Below, piece after piece: positions 10,952 to 22,945 of a stretch of 64,000 nt of DNA. Positions within the stretch are counted from its first letter, which is position 1; every line of letters begins with the position of its first letter. The stretch covers positions 443,484-507,483 of the forward strand of contig JBBHKE010000323.1 of assembly GCA_037447655.1 (NCBI GenBank), written 5' to 3'. The notes under the pieces are model-generated. The model was not told the DNA's origin and did no database searches. It was given only the letters and a program-made list of their open reading frames with translations. This DNA is from Zygnema cylindricum. Lineage: Eukaryota > Streptophyta > Zygnematophyceae > Zygnematales > Zygnemataceae. The position numbers and the translations under genes were made by a program.

Positions 10952-13900
10952 AGCCTTCTATAATACATAACTTAACCTAACTCAACCTTAGCCTCTAGGA
11001 TAGGACGAACACACTTTGGTTTGACCAATAATAGCAACCATCTAGGCAAGTAATAATTCTTACCGACTTCACCCCCGTGAATGTATGACTCCCTTGAGTT
11101 CGCCGCACAAAAAATCACTGAAAACGCTCAACCGAGCAGAATATAATGTTATGGCTATTTAAAGTCAACCTTTTTATACACCCGAGGAGAATGTTATGAT
11201 TGCCTTTATATATAGATGCTCTTTGAGAGAGTGGGACTAGAAAGACTTCCTAAGTTCTTAAATCCTACTCACAACCCCTATGTAATAAACTAACCACCAA
11301 TGGACTAGAAAACTTCCTAAGTTTTTAAATCCTACTCACAACCCCAATGTAGTAAACTAACTACCAATAACAGAGACTACAAACTCTTGTTCAAAAACCA
11401 TCGGTGCAGGTGGAGGAGCAACACTAGTAGTAGAAGCAGACATAATACACTCTTAGAAGCTATCAAGAATCTTACCAAACACCTGTTTACAAGTGCTCAC
11501 CAAATCTTATACAAGCATCCAAACTTCACAAAGCTCTATGAGACTGTAGAGCAGCATAAAGACTGACAACTCCCAAAGTTTAAGTACAATTGACTCTACA
11601 ACACTCAAGATATAATACTCGAAAGTTTCCCAAAAATTGTCAGCAGTTTTACTACTTGGAAGTCTGGATACATTTTGTGTTCTAAGTCCTAAGTCTTACA
11701 CTTTGTTGTACCGACAATGCCAGTGTACCTGAGAAGTACGTCAAACTGCGAAGCTAACACTAATCTGTCAAGCTACCACAGAGCTACCATTAAGCTACCA
11801 CTGAGCTAACTAGATTCGTATCTATCGTAGCTACTCTATACAATACTGCATCATTTAGAATATTCGCAACTGCGTTGTCCATACAGAACATATCAAATGT
11901 AATCGCATTTGCGTTATTATACCTTAGTCCAGCTGCGTTGTTGTGACAGCCTTGTTGCAGACGCAGCTACGTTGCTGCATCGCAGTTGCGTTGCTACATC
12001 GCAGCTGCGCTGTTGCATCGCAGTTGCGTTGTTGCATCGCAACTGCGTTATCCCACCTAATGTGTGACATACGTATGTGGGTGTAAGTGCCACTCCAAAA
12101 TACGTGTAATATGCTTTAAGTGACAACAAGTGTCCTTGAAGATCCATGTTCTGTTCATCACACTAATTTACTGAGGATTAAAGCTTTCCAAAATCAACAC
12201 AAACTTCCTATGTTCTTTAAACCTACTCACAACCCCAATGTAGTAAACTAACTACCAATAACAATATTGTAACGTACAATTTTTACAGTGGAAGGTACAT
12301 TTGCTGTGGTACGTTATGTATGCCTCCTTTATGACACTTGAGGACGATGTATTTTACATGTTTGACCCCATGTTTTTGTCTCATCTTCCTCCACCACTCT
12401 CTAGCGACCTCCCACGTGTGAATTTATCACCTTTTCGGCATAAGCAGCCAAAAGAGCCATTTTGGTATGTCGGCGTCCACGTGGACCGTCAACTCGTAAT
12501 ATTCCATTCGTTATAGTCCGTTTGATTATGAAGATGCGTAAATGTTCTTTGTGGCCGTTTGTATTTTGCAGCCATCGTAATTTTCCCATACCGTGTTCAC
12601 CATTTTGTAAGTTCGCTGTTAAATGAAAATATAACCGTGTTGTTGAAAAGAGTTACTAAATAGTTCACTTCACTATTTTAGGTTTGCTTTAAAGAAAATT
12701 GGAAATCGGACAAGTGTGTACGGAAAAAAAATGTTTTAAGTGGCGAAAAATTATTATTACTAATAGCGATACATGGTGTAGTACAGTACTATAGGGATTC
12801 ACGATGTACCTCACTTTTTCCCTGATGCATACTCACCTCCCAAAAACTAAGGGTAGAATTCCTTCTGACGAAAAGTGGGGTCATGTGCCCACAGGCCATT
12901 TGCCGCCTGCCACGCTGGATGCAGGGTGAGCCGAAAATATTCTCGCATGCTCCGTCTGACATCCAACGACATTCAAAGTTTGCCGCGACCTTCAAATTTT
13001 GCCGCGTCTTTTTGCCATTCCTTTTCAAATTTTTAATTTCCATTTTCAAAATCAAAATTTGGCCGCAAAAATTTATGTACGAATCATTAACTACCTCCGG
13101 TTGTGCAGATATTTTGTTCTGGCTTTCCTTTTGTATATTATTTTAAGATTTTATGAATCTGGAACCTAACCTATGTGGCGCCAATCATAATTGAGGAAGG
13201 TTTGTTACAGGCCCGAAAAAATGGAGTGGACTTCCAATAAACGCTGTCAGAAGACTTGTCCGTACATTTATTGATACCTCCTAATGGAATTCTACCCTTA
13301 AGGGTGGCCTTCCATTAGGCGCTTCAGTAATTGTACGGAAAATTTTAGTGAAGGGCGTGCCTTCAAAAGGTCGCGTCAATAAACCACTTTTTATTTGCGT
13401 GGCTCATTGTGGTTGGTAGCACGTAGGTTAATATTCGATGCTTAAAATCTCAAATGAATCTTCGAATGCAATGTTTGAACGCAATATCTGTACCAACGGA
13501 GATAATATATGTACCGGCGGAGGTAATTAACGACTCGTACAGAGGGCATTAAATGTACTACCCAAAATTTCAATGTACTACCCAAAATTTCAGAATGGAA
13601 TGACAAAAAGGCGGCGGCAAACTTTGATGGTGGGAGCGTGGCGGGGTAATTTCGGAGATTCGCAGCCACCCTGGCGAAAGTCACATGGCCATTGCGACGT
13701 GTAAGCCCAGAAGGTGAGAATTTTAAATTTCACTCAAAAGCGTCAGATTCACAATCCGACAAGTGTGTACGGAGAAAAGATGTTTTAAGAGACGAAAAAA
13801 ACATTAACACTAATAGCGATACGGGGTGTAGTGTTATTAATACTATATCGACGCTCGCTACCAAACCAGCAAAAATCATCTCGATATATTATGGTCGGAG

Positions 13901-14913
13901 GTGAGTTTCCGTACATCTTTAACATATGAACAATGTACAAACCAACCACAATGAGCCAACGAAGGTGAAAGGTTGTTAACTAACCCGATGCAATGGAGGA
14001 TTTTTGCCAACGGAGGATTTCGCAAGACTAGATGATTTTGCAAGATGTCACGGCCAGTAAACGTATCCGTACGTTTATTTGGACCGAATAATGGATTTAG
14101 GGCGTTAAGCAACGATTTCGTTTTTGCGCTTCGGGACACTAAAATCGCTATTACATGCGGACATACTCTAATTTTGTAGTATCGGTTCACATCAATCATT
14201 TCGTGGTTTAGTACAGTTCATCGTACTTTTGGCTGTCGCGTCACTACGTGGAACCGTGCTTCAAGCACACAAACGATACAACCTACTGTTTCAGCCAACG
14301 TCTATTTAGTATTTACTACACCGTGTATCGCTATTAGGGTTGACACTAATAGCAATTTAAGGTGTTTTTAAAAGTGTCGAGTTTTGGTAGCGGCACACAC
14401 TATTTCGATCCATCCGTTTGCAGGTATTAAGCTTCGGTATTGGATTAGGGAGGCACGCCACAGGTCGCAAAAGTCAAAATTTTACATAACCGAAACCAAC
14501 CGTTTTTGTTTTTCAAAATCAGAGTAACTAACGCCCGACCAGGTTATGTCTGTTGTTCTTCAACCACCGTTGCAGAAGGAGGACCAGCAATAGTAGTTGA
14601 AGTAGACATGGAAAACATCAGAAACGATCAAGCACCTACTCAACAACCAACTTTCAGCTTACACAAAATAAGACTTAAAAGGCCAATATGCCTCAAATTT
14701 GCCTAAGTGATACACAACAGAGTAAACTGATAATTCATAAAAATGCAGCCCAAATGACCATGTAAACCATAAGATATGACGCCTAGAAGTTTTCCAAAAA
14801 TTGCCCTTAAAGTATCATAATCCCAAAACTGGATGAATAAAAATTGGCTGTGTCCTAAACTATATACTCACAGTGATTATCTACCACTCACAGTGATTAT
14901 CTACCGTTCACAG

Positions 14914-15956
14914 TGAAACTCTGAGACCTCCATAAGTCCTCAGAGTCGACAGCTTCCAAGGAGCCTCTAGGATAATCCTGACCCCTTTGTGTTTCAGCAA
15001 AAATAATTGCCACCTTGGCAGACAAAAACCTTGACCACCTGCACCCGTGTGTAGGCAAGACTCCCCTGAGTCGATAGCAAAAAGAATCTCTGAATTTGCT
15101 CCCCTGAGCAGTAAGTTATGGATGGTCAAAGTTGACCATTTGTACAGAAGCTCTCTGGGAGAGAGGATCCTATCTCCTAATTTTTCTAAGTCCTATCTCT
15201 CTCACAGACTTTATCTACTGATGTACGGAACCAATCAGATTTCTCCTCTGTACACAAAAGTACAGTCGCCGGTGTACTTTATGTACGGAAATTGTACAAC
15301 ATGGCCTAATCGTCGACACATGTCAAATCCGGATTCGGTGCCGTAATCTCCGGAGATACCACGATCCAATGCAATTTTGCCACGTGTCATCCGATGTGGC
15401 GATGCCCACAAACCGTCGAATTCTTCTTCCGAGATCTCGGCGCTAATTCTGGCGGTCCGATTAAATTCACATTTGATCGGAGCCGTAATAAATACATGCG
15501 CGGTATTTGTTTCGCTTACGAAATCAATGCGCGGTATTGATATCTTACCTGTACCGCAATTCGTACTTTTACACCACCGGTTCTATGTATCCCGTAAACA
15601 ATTATAGTTAAATGATTTATCCTACGTTATAATGTTTAAATAGTTATCAAAATATATAGTACGTAATACTATTTCAAGACTTAACGGTTACGTTACCGGC
15701 TACCGGCAGCTTGCCGTTCGGCAGGTACCAGGTTCAAATCCTGTGGTCGCCGCATATATTTTTACTTAATAAACCCCAAATATATATTTCCCGTAAACCT
15801 CAAGATAGCCTAGGTAGCCATGGCTCTAGCTTCCTCTCCAATTTCTCAATGATTGCGATAAGTTAAACAGTTGGAGAGAGAAGTTAGAGTTAGATTGCCT
15901 CGGCTTCTTTCTTTTTTCTGACCTAGAAAATACTTTAAAAACCATTAATTTCTACA
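14914..15956 (-). repeat. 3' LTR of element A (family A)
   Basis: The element strand starts TGTAGAAATTAATGG (15956) and ends CTCAGAGTTTCA (14914), giving 1043 bp with TG...CA ends. It matches the solo LTR at 46678-47718. It carries the antisense tRNA-like block, the row of hairpins (15030-15110) and the gag start codon near its 3' end. Confidence 0.9.
15681..15753 (+). other. tRNA-like segment in LTR A (antisense to the element)
   Basis: TTAACGGTTACGTTACCGGC resembles an A box, and CAGGTTCAAATCCTG forms a perfect 4-bp T-arm stem around the B box. No acceptor stem pairs, so it is a degenerate tRNA-like sequence. Confidence 0.55.
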
Positions 15957-15970
15957 CTCCCCTTATTTTC
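15957..15970 (-). other. polypurine tract of element A
   Basis: The element strand reads GAAAATAAGGGGAG directly before the 3' LTR. The tract would prime plus-strand synthesis. Equivalent AAGGGGAG tracts precede the LTRs at 28194 and 44964. Confidence 0.75.
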
Positions 15971-16782
15971 TAGTCAATCTTTAATTTCAGACCACACTTC
16001 TCTCTGCAAAAAATTAGCTTAGGGGAAGGCACAGGTTTGGTCATCGTATCTGCTACCATCTCACTATCTGGTCGGTACTCTAAACTAATTATTTTATTTT
16101 CTACTTTCTCTCTAACAAAGCTGAGTCTAACATCCATGTGTTTGGCTTTAAAATGATGTTTAGGATTGGCAGAAATAGCAATTGCTGCCTGATTATCACA
16201 AAATATTTTCTGCACACCACTCTTAAGGTGACCCAGCTCACCAAGCAAAGACTTGACCCACATCAATTCTTTTACCGCAGAGCAAGAGGCCACATACTCA
16301 GCCTCCATGGTGGACTGAGCAATAACCTTTTGTTGTTTGCTACTCCAACAGCAAGCCTCATCACCCACATATAATACATATCTAGAAGTGCATCTCCTCA
16401 TCGGAGCATCACCATAAGTGGAATCACTCCAAATAGTGATGTCAATATCCTCCCCACCCAAATGTAACCATAGATCCCTAGTTCCTATCAAGTATCTAAG
16501 GACTCTCTTAGCTGCCTCCCAATCCCTCTTAGTGGGAGCATTTAGACTTCTACTCAGCACTCCTACAGCTACAGCTAAATCCGGCAGGGTACAATTCATA
16601 AAATAGATTAGATTTCCCACTACTTGCCTGTAAAGAATAGTCTGCATGAACTTCTGTTCTTCATGAGATAATTCCTCGTCTAAGACTATGACTCCTTCTT
16701 CGTCACTCCCCTCACTTCCCTTCTTCAACCCCATTATAGTTGTACAACTATTAGCTTTATCCATTTGAAATTTTTCAAGCAT
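15970..16782 (-). pseudogene. copia RNase H / RT C-terminus (element A)
   Basis: A 270-codon open frame covers the end of the reverse transcriptase connection and the RNase H domain. Recognisable motifs in order are YRQVVGNLIYFMNCTLPDLA, RYVLYVGDEACCWSSKQQ, STMEAEYVASC, FCDNQAAIAISANPKHHFKA, KHMDVRLSFVREKV and MVADTMTKPVPSPK. They carry the RNase H acidic residues (E of EAEY, D of CDNQA). The frame ends 14 bp before the polypurine tract, as expected for the pol terminus. It is separated from the RT core by an in-frame stop (RLTQK, stop, AIGN). Confidence 0.9.
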
Positions 16783-17555
16783 GTTCCCTATTGCTTACTT
16801 TTGAGTCAATCTTATAATTTTTCTTTTTCGGTCTCTCTCTACTTGAATTCCCAAAATATATTTTGCTTCCCCCATATCTTTCATTTCAAATCTCCCCTTA
16901 AGATCGGTTTTCAGTTTATTAATTTTTTCCATTGATTTACTTAAAACAAGCAAATCATTAACATAAATTGCAATAAATATAAAACTTTCCTCATCTTCTC
17001 GAAAACATAGATTGAGTGATCTGAGCTGATCCGGATATATCCCAGACCGGTAAGAAACTCATCAAGCTTCTTATTCCACTGTCGAGGCGCCTGTTTCAAA
17101 CCATAAAGAGATTTAATCAATCGGCATTCCTTACTCTCCTCTCTTTCCTCCACAAACCCTTCGGGTTGTCGCATAAAGATCTCCACTTCCAATTCTCCAT
17201 GCAAAAAGGCTGTTTTGATGTCCATCTGGTGCACTTCCATGTCTTCCGCTACTACCAGGCTAAGAAGTATGCGGACGGAGGGAAATCTGACCACCGGGGC
17301 AAAGGTTTCCTCGTAGTCAATTCCCTCCTTTTGTGTAAATCCCTTTGCCACTAGTCGGGCCTTGTAGCGCTCGATTGTGTTATCTGGGTTCAGTTTTAAC
17401 TTGAAAACTCACTTACAACCGATTGGTTTTCGGTTAGGTGGACAATCCACCAGCTCCCAAGTATCGGCTGCCATAATTGAGGCCATCTCCTCATTGATGG
17501 CTGTCTTCCACCGATTTCTTTCTGGACAAGTCATCGCCTCTCCATAAGTTTGAGG
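16783..17555 (-). pseudogene. copia reverse transcriptase (element A)
   Basis: The frame at 16941-17351 carries KGFTQKEGIDYEETFAPVVR, VHQMDIKTAFLHGELE, RQPEGFVEE, LIKSLYGLKQAPRQWN and SSDHSIYVF. The catalytic box lies in another frame just downstream and reads YVND, so a frameshift and an Asp-to-Asn change inactivate it. Upstream, around 17409, the tryptophan of GCKWVFK is a TGA stop. Confidence 0.9.
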
Positions 17556-18142
17556 TTAATCTTGATGAGATAGTTTAGTTACCTTGTTATTAACCTGTTT
17601 TTCTTGCGGTCTTTTGCTATTTCTCCTTCCCCCCTCAAAATCTGAGGCCGGAATAGATGGTTCTCGTGGATTCTTTCGAACAAACTCGGCTTCTCCTCTA
17701 TCTCTTGATTCTGAATCAATTTCCACCAAATCTTCTGCTTCGGGTACAGTTGTCACTGGAGTTTCCACAGCCGAGTCCTTTTCGATCTGATTTGTACCTG
17801 CAAGAATGTCATCTTCTCTAAAACCTAGATAGTTAGGAAGCTCAAAGTCATCAGAATTTTCTGACTCAAATCTGATTTTTACTGACTTCGTATATTTGAA
17901 GGGATCCACAAACTTTCCTTCATCCATAACTACTAGATGCTTTACTAAGATTTTATCTTCCCTTTTTAGATCATAAACTCTATATCCTTTAACATCCTCA
18001 TCATATCCTAATAAGTATCCCGATTTTCCTTTAGGATTTAGCTTCTAATTAGACCGATCTCTATCTAGACTGAATACTTGACTGCCGAAAACATTTAAGT
18101 GAGATATGTCTGGTTTTCGGCCTGTCCATCTCTCATAAGGTG
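17556..18142 (-). pseudogene. copia integrase C-terminal part and linker (element A)
   Basis: The 123-codon frame (17556-17927) starts MDEGKFVDPFKY and runs through an acidic linker to PASDFEGG and KLSHQD. Upstream to 18142 come the GKSGYLLGYDEDVKGYRVYD segment and TPYERWTGRKPD. The coding sequence breaks at the AGGTG target site of element D and resumes at 22083. Confidence 0.85.
18138..18142. other. target site duplication AGGTG (left) of element D
   Basis: AGGTG precedes the LTR here and follows the other LTR at 22083-22087. It corresponds to the codons for T-P in the interrupted integrase. Confidence 0.9.
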
Positions 18143-19325
18143 TGTTGTCCATAGCCATTTCTAGCCATGGATTCACCCTCGGAAGCACCACAGACTACCC
18201 CAAAAACAGCCTACTTTGGATACACACAGAATTCAACAGAATTAACAAAATAACCTGAAACTACACTTACAGATAGTATATAGGCTATAGAATAACCTCA
18301 CAAAGTTTCAGACAAAAATAATAATCAGAGTGATCACATCATCTAGTCAAAGTTGCAGAAAAACAGTCTGCCAGAACTTTGATTAAACAGACTAACTTCA
18401 CAATGAAGTAAAACACAGACCAGGCACACAATAGACCTGCAAATCTGTGATAATATTAAAAATACAAAGAGGAACACACATGCAGAATTTCAGATAATTC
18501 TGACATCAGATCTGAGAGCAATACTCAGACAAAATTACCAAAAATGATCATAAACAGTTTTTGGTACAGAAAGTTCCTATACCCTGAAATGACTAAGTTC
18601 TACAATATATACACTCAGGCTTACTACTAAATGTACGGAGGCATACCAGCCGTACGTAATTTACCATCTACTTAAATTAATGTGTATACTTGAATAATTC
18701 AAGGTATGTCAGAAAATGTAATTTTACACTAATAATTAATGCACAAAAAGACAAAACAATGTTAAATCAAAATGTTTACACCGACGCTTCCATAAAATCC
18801 GCGTACTGAGTATCAACTTGATTATTCACTCGTGGACGAAACCACGTATTGAACCGACATCACATACGTACGGTTCACTTGATACCACGTCATCAAAATT
18901 GCGATTCCTTGAAAAATATCGGCGGACGCCGTCCGCCCTCCAAATGTACCATGACCCACTTGCCGAAATTAAACCGTACCTTCAAAATCTTTTCCGTACT
19001 GAACATGCGTCTTTTGCATTAAATGAGCGTGTCGCAAATGAAGTACACCTGTCTAAATAAGACGCTCCGTACCGGCGGCGTACATATTCAACATTTCGTA
19101 CATTTCACAACGAATCGCTTCGCGATCCGCCGTCCATTTGCAAACGTATTCCGAGCCACTCAATTACTATTTCGTTCGTCCCAGAACAATATATCTGTAT
19201 GTTCACTCCCCCAATCCGCGAATCCATTCGAACCTCCACAGTAAATTCATTTAACAAATTACGCACGAAACGTCGCGTGCGCACAAAGTGTGTAGTACGC
19301 ACGAAACTAAGTTTTCAAAACAACA
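18143..19325 (-). repeat. 3' LTR of element D
   Basis: Runs from TGTTGTCCATAGCC to TTTTCAAAACAACA on the plus strand. Differences from the other LTR include T/C near 18725, G/A near 19156, A/G near 19190, and G/C and G/A near 19230-19240. Confidence 0.95.
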
Positions 19326-19341
19326 CTCCCCCGAAAATTTA
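19326..19341 (-). other. polypurine tract of element D
   Basis: The plus strand CTCCCCCGAAAATTTA is a purine tract (TAAATTTTCGGGGGAG) on the element strand, directly before the 3' LTR. Confidence 0.7.
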
Positions 19342-19641
19342 GTTTCGTGCACCCATAGTAAAATATACCGCGTTTGAAATGTAACTGTACATTTCGTTCA
19401 AATGTCACCACTGCTTCCGCTGACGTCACCACTGTTTCCGGTGACGTCACCACTGCTCCCACTGCCTGCTGCCATGTCTTCCAAAATCCTTCCTTCTTAA
19501 ACACACCATTGCTTCCACTACCTCTTTCTAGGTCTTCAAAAGTAAAAACTTTCCTTCTCACACAATTTCAAAATTCAAAGTTTTAAATTGGAAATTCCTC
19601 AAAAATATTACTTAATGTAAAAGATAGTCACTTCCCTAAAA

Positions 19642-20925
19642 TTATTTTTCACGATGCTTTCTTTTGACCATTTTCTGCACATGTTTTCTTCTACGGCTTA
19701 TCCTTTGACTTATACTTCTTTTCTTTGCTTTCTTAATAAATTTTGGTATTTTCTCAATTTTTGAACATTTGTTTTCTTTTCCAATATTATAATCTTCCTC
19801 TCCTACTTCAATTTTCTGAGCACTTTTTCTCTCTCTCTCTTTAGGTACAGTAATCTCCTCATGCAAATTATTTTCAGTTTCCACTTCCAATTGACCGTCA
19901 CTCTCTCCAGCTATCCTCACTACATTAGCCTCTTCTTCCTGTAAATCTTTTTCACTCACCAATCTGTCGTCGGAAAAATTGACAGAAACCAGATCATTGT
20001 CTGTCACCTCTTCGTCTTTCTCCACTCCATTTTCAGTGACACCAAATTTTTCTCTTCCTTCCTCATTTTCCATATTTAGAAAAACAACAGTCGGCAAGTA
20101 TACAAATTTATCGAGTGGAAGTGTATCCTTTCGTGTGGGGGGTCGAACTCGATCGTCATCCCATCCGTTTCTAAAATTTCCTGTGACACATGCACTTTTA
20201 TATAATGGACATACTCTAAAAGTATGTCCTAAATCATTACAGTAAAAGCAATTTTCTTATTTGCAACTTTTTCTATTTTTCTGAAACTGTGATCTAACAC
20301 CTTCAAAATCCCCCCTATCCTTTAAAGCCTTTTTATCATCTACTACATCCAAAACAAATCTGATTGCTAATGGTAAGTTCCAATCCTTTTTATCAACTTG
20401 GTTTAATCTATCAAACGCACACCTATATTCCTTAGGTAATCCTTTCATTAAAATGAGAGCCTTTTGAACATTCGTAAAATTTCCTCCTGCAATATCATTT
20501 TCTGCAAACAATCTTTGCAAACTAAGGCAATATTTCAACACACTACCTCCAACATACTTATACTCAAATATTTTTGTAGCACTAATCATCCAGTGATACA
20601 CAGAAGTCTTTTGATAAATACGTTCCAACCACTTCCACAATTCAGCTGCACTCTTCACATCAAGGTAACTCATTACAATTTCCTCAGTCATAGATAGCTT
20701 GATGATCCTCAAGCACTCCAGGTTTTTCTCCTCCCATTCAGCCAATGTTTCGACACATGTCCCATCCACCACATCCATAAGCTCCCTCAACTTGAAGTAG
20801 CTCTCCATAATACTCCTCCAACAATAATATTCAGTTCCATCAAATATGGGTAAATACGATTCATCCATTATGGGTAGCCATGGGCGTGGGCCCATAACCT
20901 GTTGTCCATAGCCATTTCTAGCCAT
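19642..20925 (-). CDS. gag of element D, one in-frame TAA
   Basis: One reading frame of 428 codons starts at ATG 20925 inside the 5' LTR and ends at 19642, broken only by TAA at 20257-20259. Residues 1-222 are the capsid-like part (QQVMGPRPWLPIMDESYLPI, FDGTEYYCWRSIMESYFKLR, then ILMKGLPKEYRCAFDRL). Just after the stop lies a zinc knuckle ENCFYCNDLGHTFRVCP, of the CX2CX4HX4C type. A glutamate-rich stretch follows and then a strongly basic tail (KKAKKRSISQRISRRRK). Gag would form the particle and bind element RNA. No protease follows. The stop may be a mutation or may give a short and a long form; nothing in the sequence decides this. Confidence 0.85.
20886..20899 (-). other. primer binding site of element D (half-tRNA, initiator Met)
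   Basis: GTGGGCCCATAACC on the plus strand directly abuts the LTR at 20900. On the element strand GGTTATGGGCCCAC is fully complementary to the anticodon arm of plant-type initiator tRNA-Met. It is translated as part of gag (QVMGP). Confidence 0.85.
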
Positions 20926-22082
20926 GGATTCACCCTCGGAAGCACCACAGACTACCCCAAAAACAGCCTACTTTGGATACACACAGAATTCAACAGAATT
21001 AACAAAATAACCTGAAACTACACTTACAGATAGTATATAGGCTATAGAATAACCTCACAAAGTTTCAGACAAAAATAATAATCAGAGTGATCACATCATC
21101 TAGTCAAAGTTGCAGAAAAACAGTCTGCCAGAACTTTGATTAAACAGACTAACTTCACAATGAAGTAAAACACAGACCAGGCACACAATAGACCTGCAAA
21201 TCTGTGATAATATTAAAAATACAAAGAGGAACACACATGCAGAATTTCAGATAATTCTGACATCAGATCTGAGAGCAATACTCAGACAAAATTACCAAAA
21301 ATGATCATAAACAGTTTTTGGTACAGAAAGTTCCTATACCCTGAAATGACTAAGTTCTACAATATATACACTCAGGCTTACTACTAAATGTACGGAGGCA
21401 TACCAGCCGTACGTAATTTACCATCTACTTAAATTAATGTGTATACTTGAATAATTCAAGGTATGTCAGAAAATGTAATTCTACACTAATAATTAATGCA
21501 CAAAAAGACAAAACAATGTTAAATCAAAATGTTTACACCGACGCTTCCATAAAATCCGCGTACTGAGTATCAACTTGATTATTCACTCGTGGACGAAACC
21601 ACGTATTGAACCGACATCACATACGTACGGTTCACTTGATACCACGTCATCAAAATTGCGATTCCTTGAAAAATATCGGCGGACGCCGTCCGCCCTCCAA
21701 ATGTACCATGACCCACTTGCCGAAATTAAACCGTACCTTCAAAATCTTTTCCGTACTGAACATGCGTCTTTTGCATTAAATGAGCGTGTCGCAAATGAAG
21801 TACACCTGTCTAAATAAGACGCTCCGTACCGGCGGCGTACATATTCAACATTTCGTACATTTCACAACGAATCGCTTCGCGATCCGCCGTCCATTTGCAA
21901 ACGTATTCCAAGCCACTCAATTACTATTTCGTTCGTCCCAGAACAGTATATCTGTATGTTCACTCCCCCAATCCGCGAATCCATTCCAACCTCCACAATA
22001 AATTCATTTAACAAATTACGCACGAAACGTCGCGTGCGCACAAAGTGTGTAGTACGCACGAAACTAAGTTTTCAAAACAACA
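20900..22082 (-). repeat. 5' LTR of element D
   Basis: 1183 bp, offset 2757 from the other LTR. It holds the gag ATG 26 bp before its end, and clusters of GTAC around 21620-21860. Confidence 0.95.
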
Positions 22083-22087
22083 AGGTG
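22083..22087. other. target site duplication AGGTG (right) of element D
   Basis: Identical to 18138-18142. Confidence 0.9.
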
Positions 22088-22945
22088 TTTGATCTTTTAT
22101 AGCTGAAGTAAAAACTCTATTTTCGAGGTAATTAGCACAGTTCATTGCTTCTGCCCAAAACCTTTTTCCTATCTTTTTATGTGACAACATACTTCTAGCA
22201 CTATCACTTAGTGTTCTATTTAACCTTTCAGCTACCCCATTCTGTTCCGGATTTTCTGGAATTGTCTTTTGGTGTTGGACCCCATCTACCCTCAAAAAAT
22301 CCTCAAACTGGTTAGAAGTATACTCTCCATCATTGTCACTCCTTACTCTCTTGATTGGAGTTTTATGGAGTTTTCGCTCCACGCTTTATATTGTCTAAAA
22401 CAATCCTAAGCTTCTGACTTGTTTTTCAAAAAATACACCCAGGAATACCGAGACGAATCATCAGTGATAGTCATCATAAATCTCTTCCCCCTCGGTGAGG
22501 GCACTTTAGCCAGTCCACAAATATCTGTGTGTACTAGATCTATAATTTTTTATACCTTATATGTGGTTTTTTTAGGAAAGGGTAATCTGTGTGCTTTACC
22601 TTGAGCAAATCCACTACAATCAATTATATTATCACTCTTACTGAAGTGAATCCCTTCCACCACTCCCATCTTTTTCATCTCTCTTAACTTATCTAGATTC
22701 ACATGCCCAAGCCTCTTATGCCAAATCATAATATCATGAACACCGGCAAAATAAAGTTTCTTCGTTCCATTACTTAAAATCAGCCTAAACATCCCATGGC
22801 TACCTTTTTAAGCAATGAAATAGACATCCTCCTCAAAACTAGCAGTAAAGACTCCTTCCCTAGTGCTTGTGAAAAAAACCCTTATCATCTAACACAGATA
22901 TAGAGATAAGGTTTTTTTTCAGCTCCGGAATAAACAATACATCAC
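22083..22945 (-). pseudogene. copia integrase core and GAG-pre-integrase (element A)
   Basis: From right to left the minus strand gives the remnant RDVLFIPELKKNL near 22910-22945, the pre-integrase block with IMIWHKRLGHVNLDKL (22550-22792) and SGFAQGKAHRLPFPK, and then integrase with RSDNDGEYTSNQFEDFL and PENPEQNGVAERLNRTL (22083-22382). HKRLGH belongs to the zinc-binding N-terminal domain of integrase, and NPEQNGVAER is near the third catalytic acid. A frame break lies around 22383-22550. The left end joins, across element D, the YERWTGRKP segment at 18142. Confidence 0.9.

Larger units (their letters stand above)
18143..22082 (-). mobile_element. non-autonomous LTR element D with gag only (TR-GAG type)
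   Basis: Two LTRs of 1183 bp (18143-19325 and 20900-22082) differ at about five positions that I noticed. They have TGTTG...CAACA ends, a 5-bp target duplication, a primer site, a polypurine tract and a 1574-bp internal region coding only for gag on the minus strand. It lacks pol and must have been mobilised by enzymes of another copia element. It is the youngest-looking insertion in the window. Confidence 0.95.
14914..22945 (-). mobile_element. Ty1/copia element A, 5' truncated, with nested element D
   Basis: The minus strand runs from a truncated protease/pre-integrase end at about 22945, through integrase (split by element D), reverse transcriptase and RNase H, to a polypurine tract and the 3' LTR at 14914-15956. 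Gag, protease and the 5' LTR are missing; the break abuts the 5' truncated LTR of element B. Without the nested element about 4.1 kb remain. The frame has stops and shifts. Confidence 0.9.

Noticed and set aside
14908-15129. 73-codon frame also found at 47503-47760, suggesting a conserved small protein
   Set aside because: Both lie in the family-A LTR over the hairpin leader. Similarity follows from LTR identity, and the stop positions and frames are not kept in family B.
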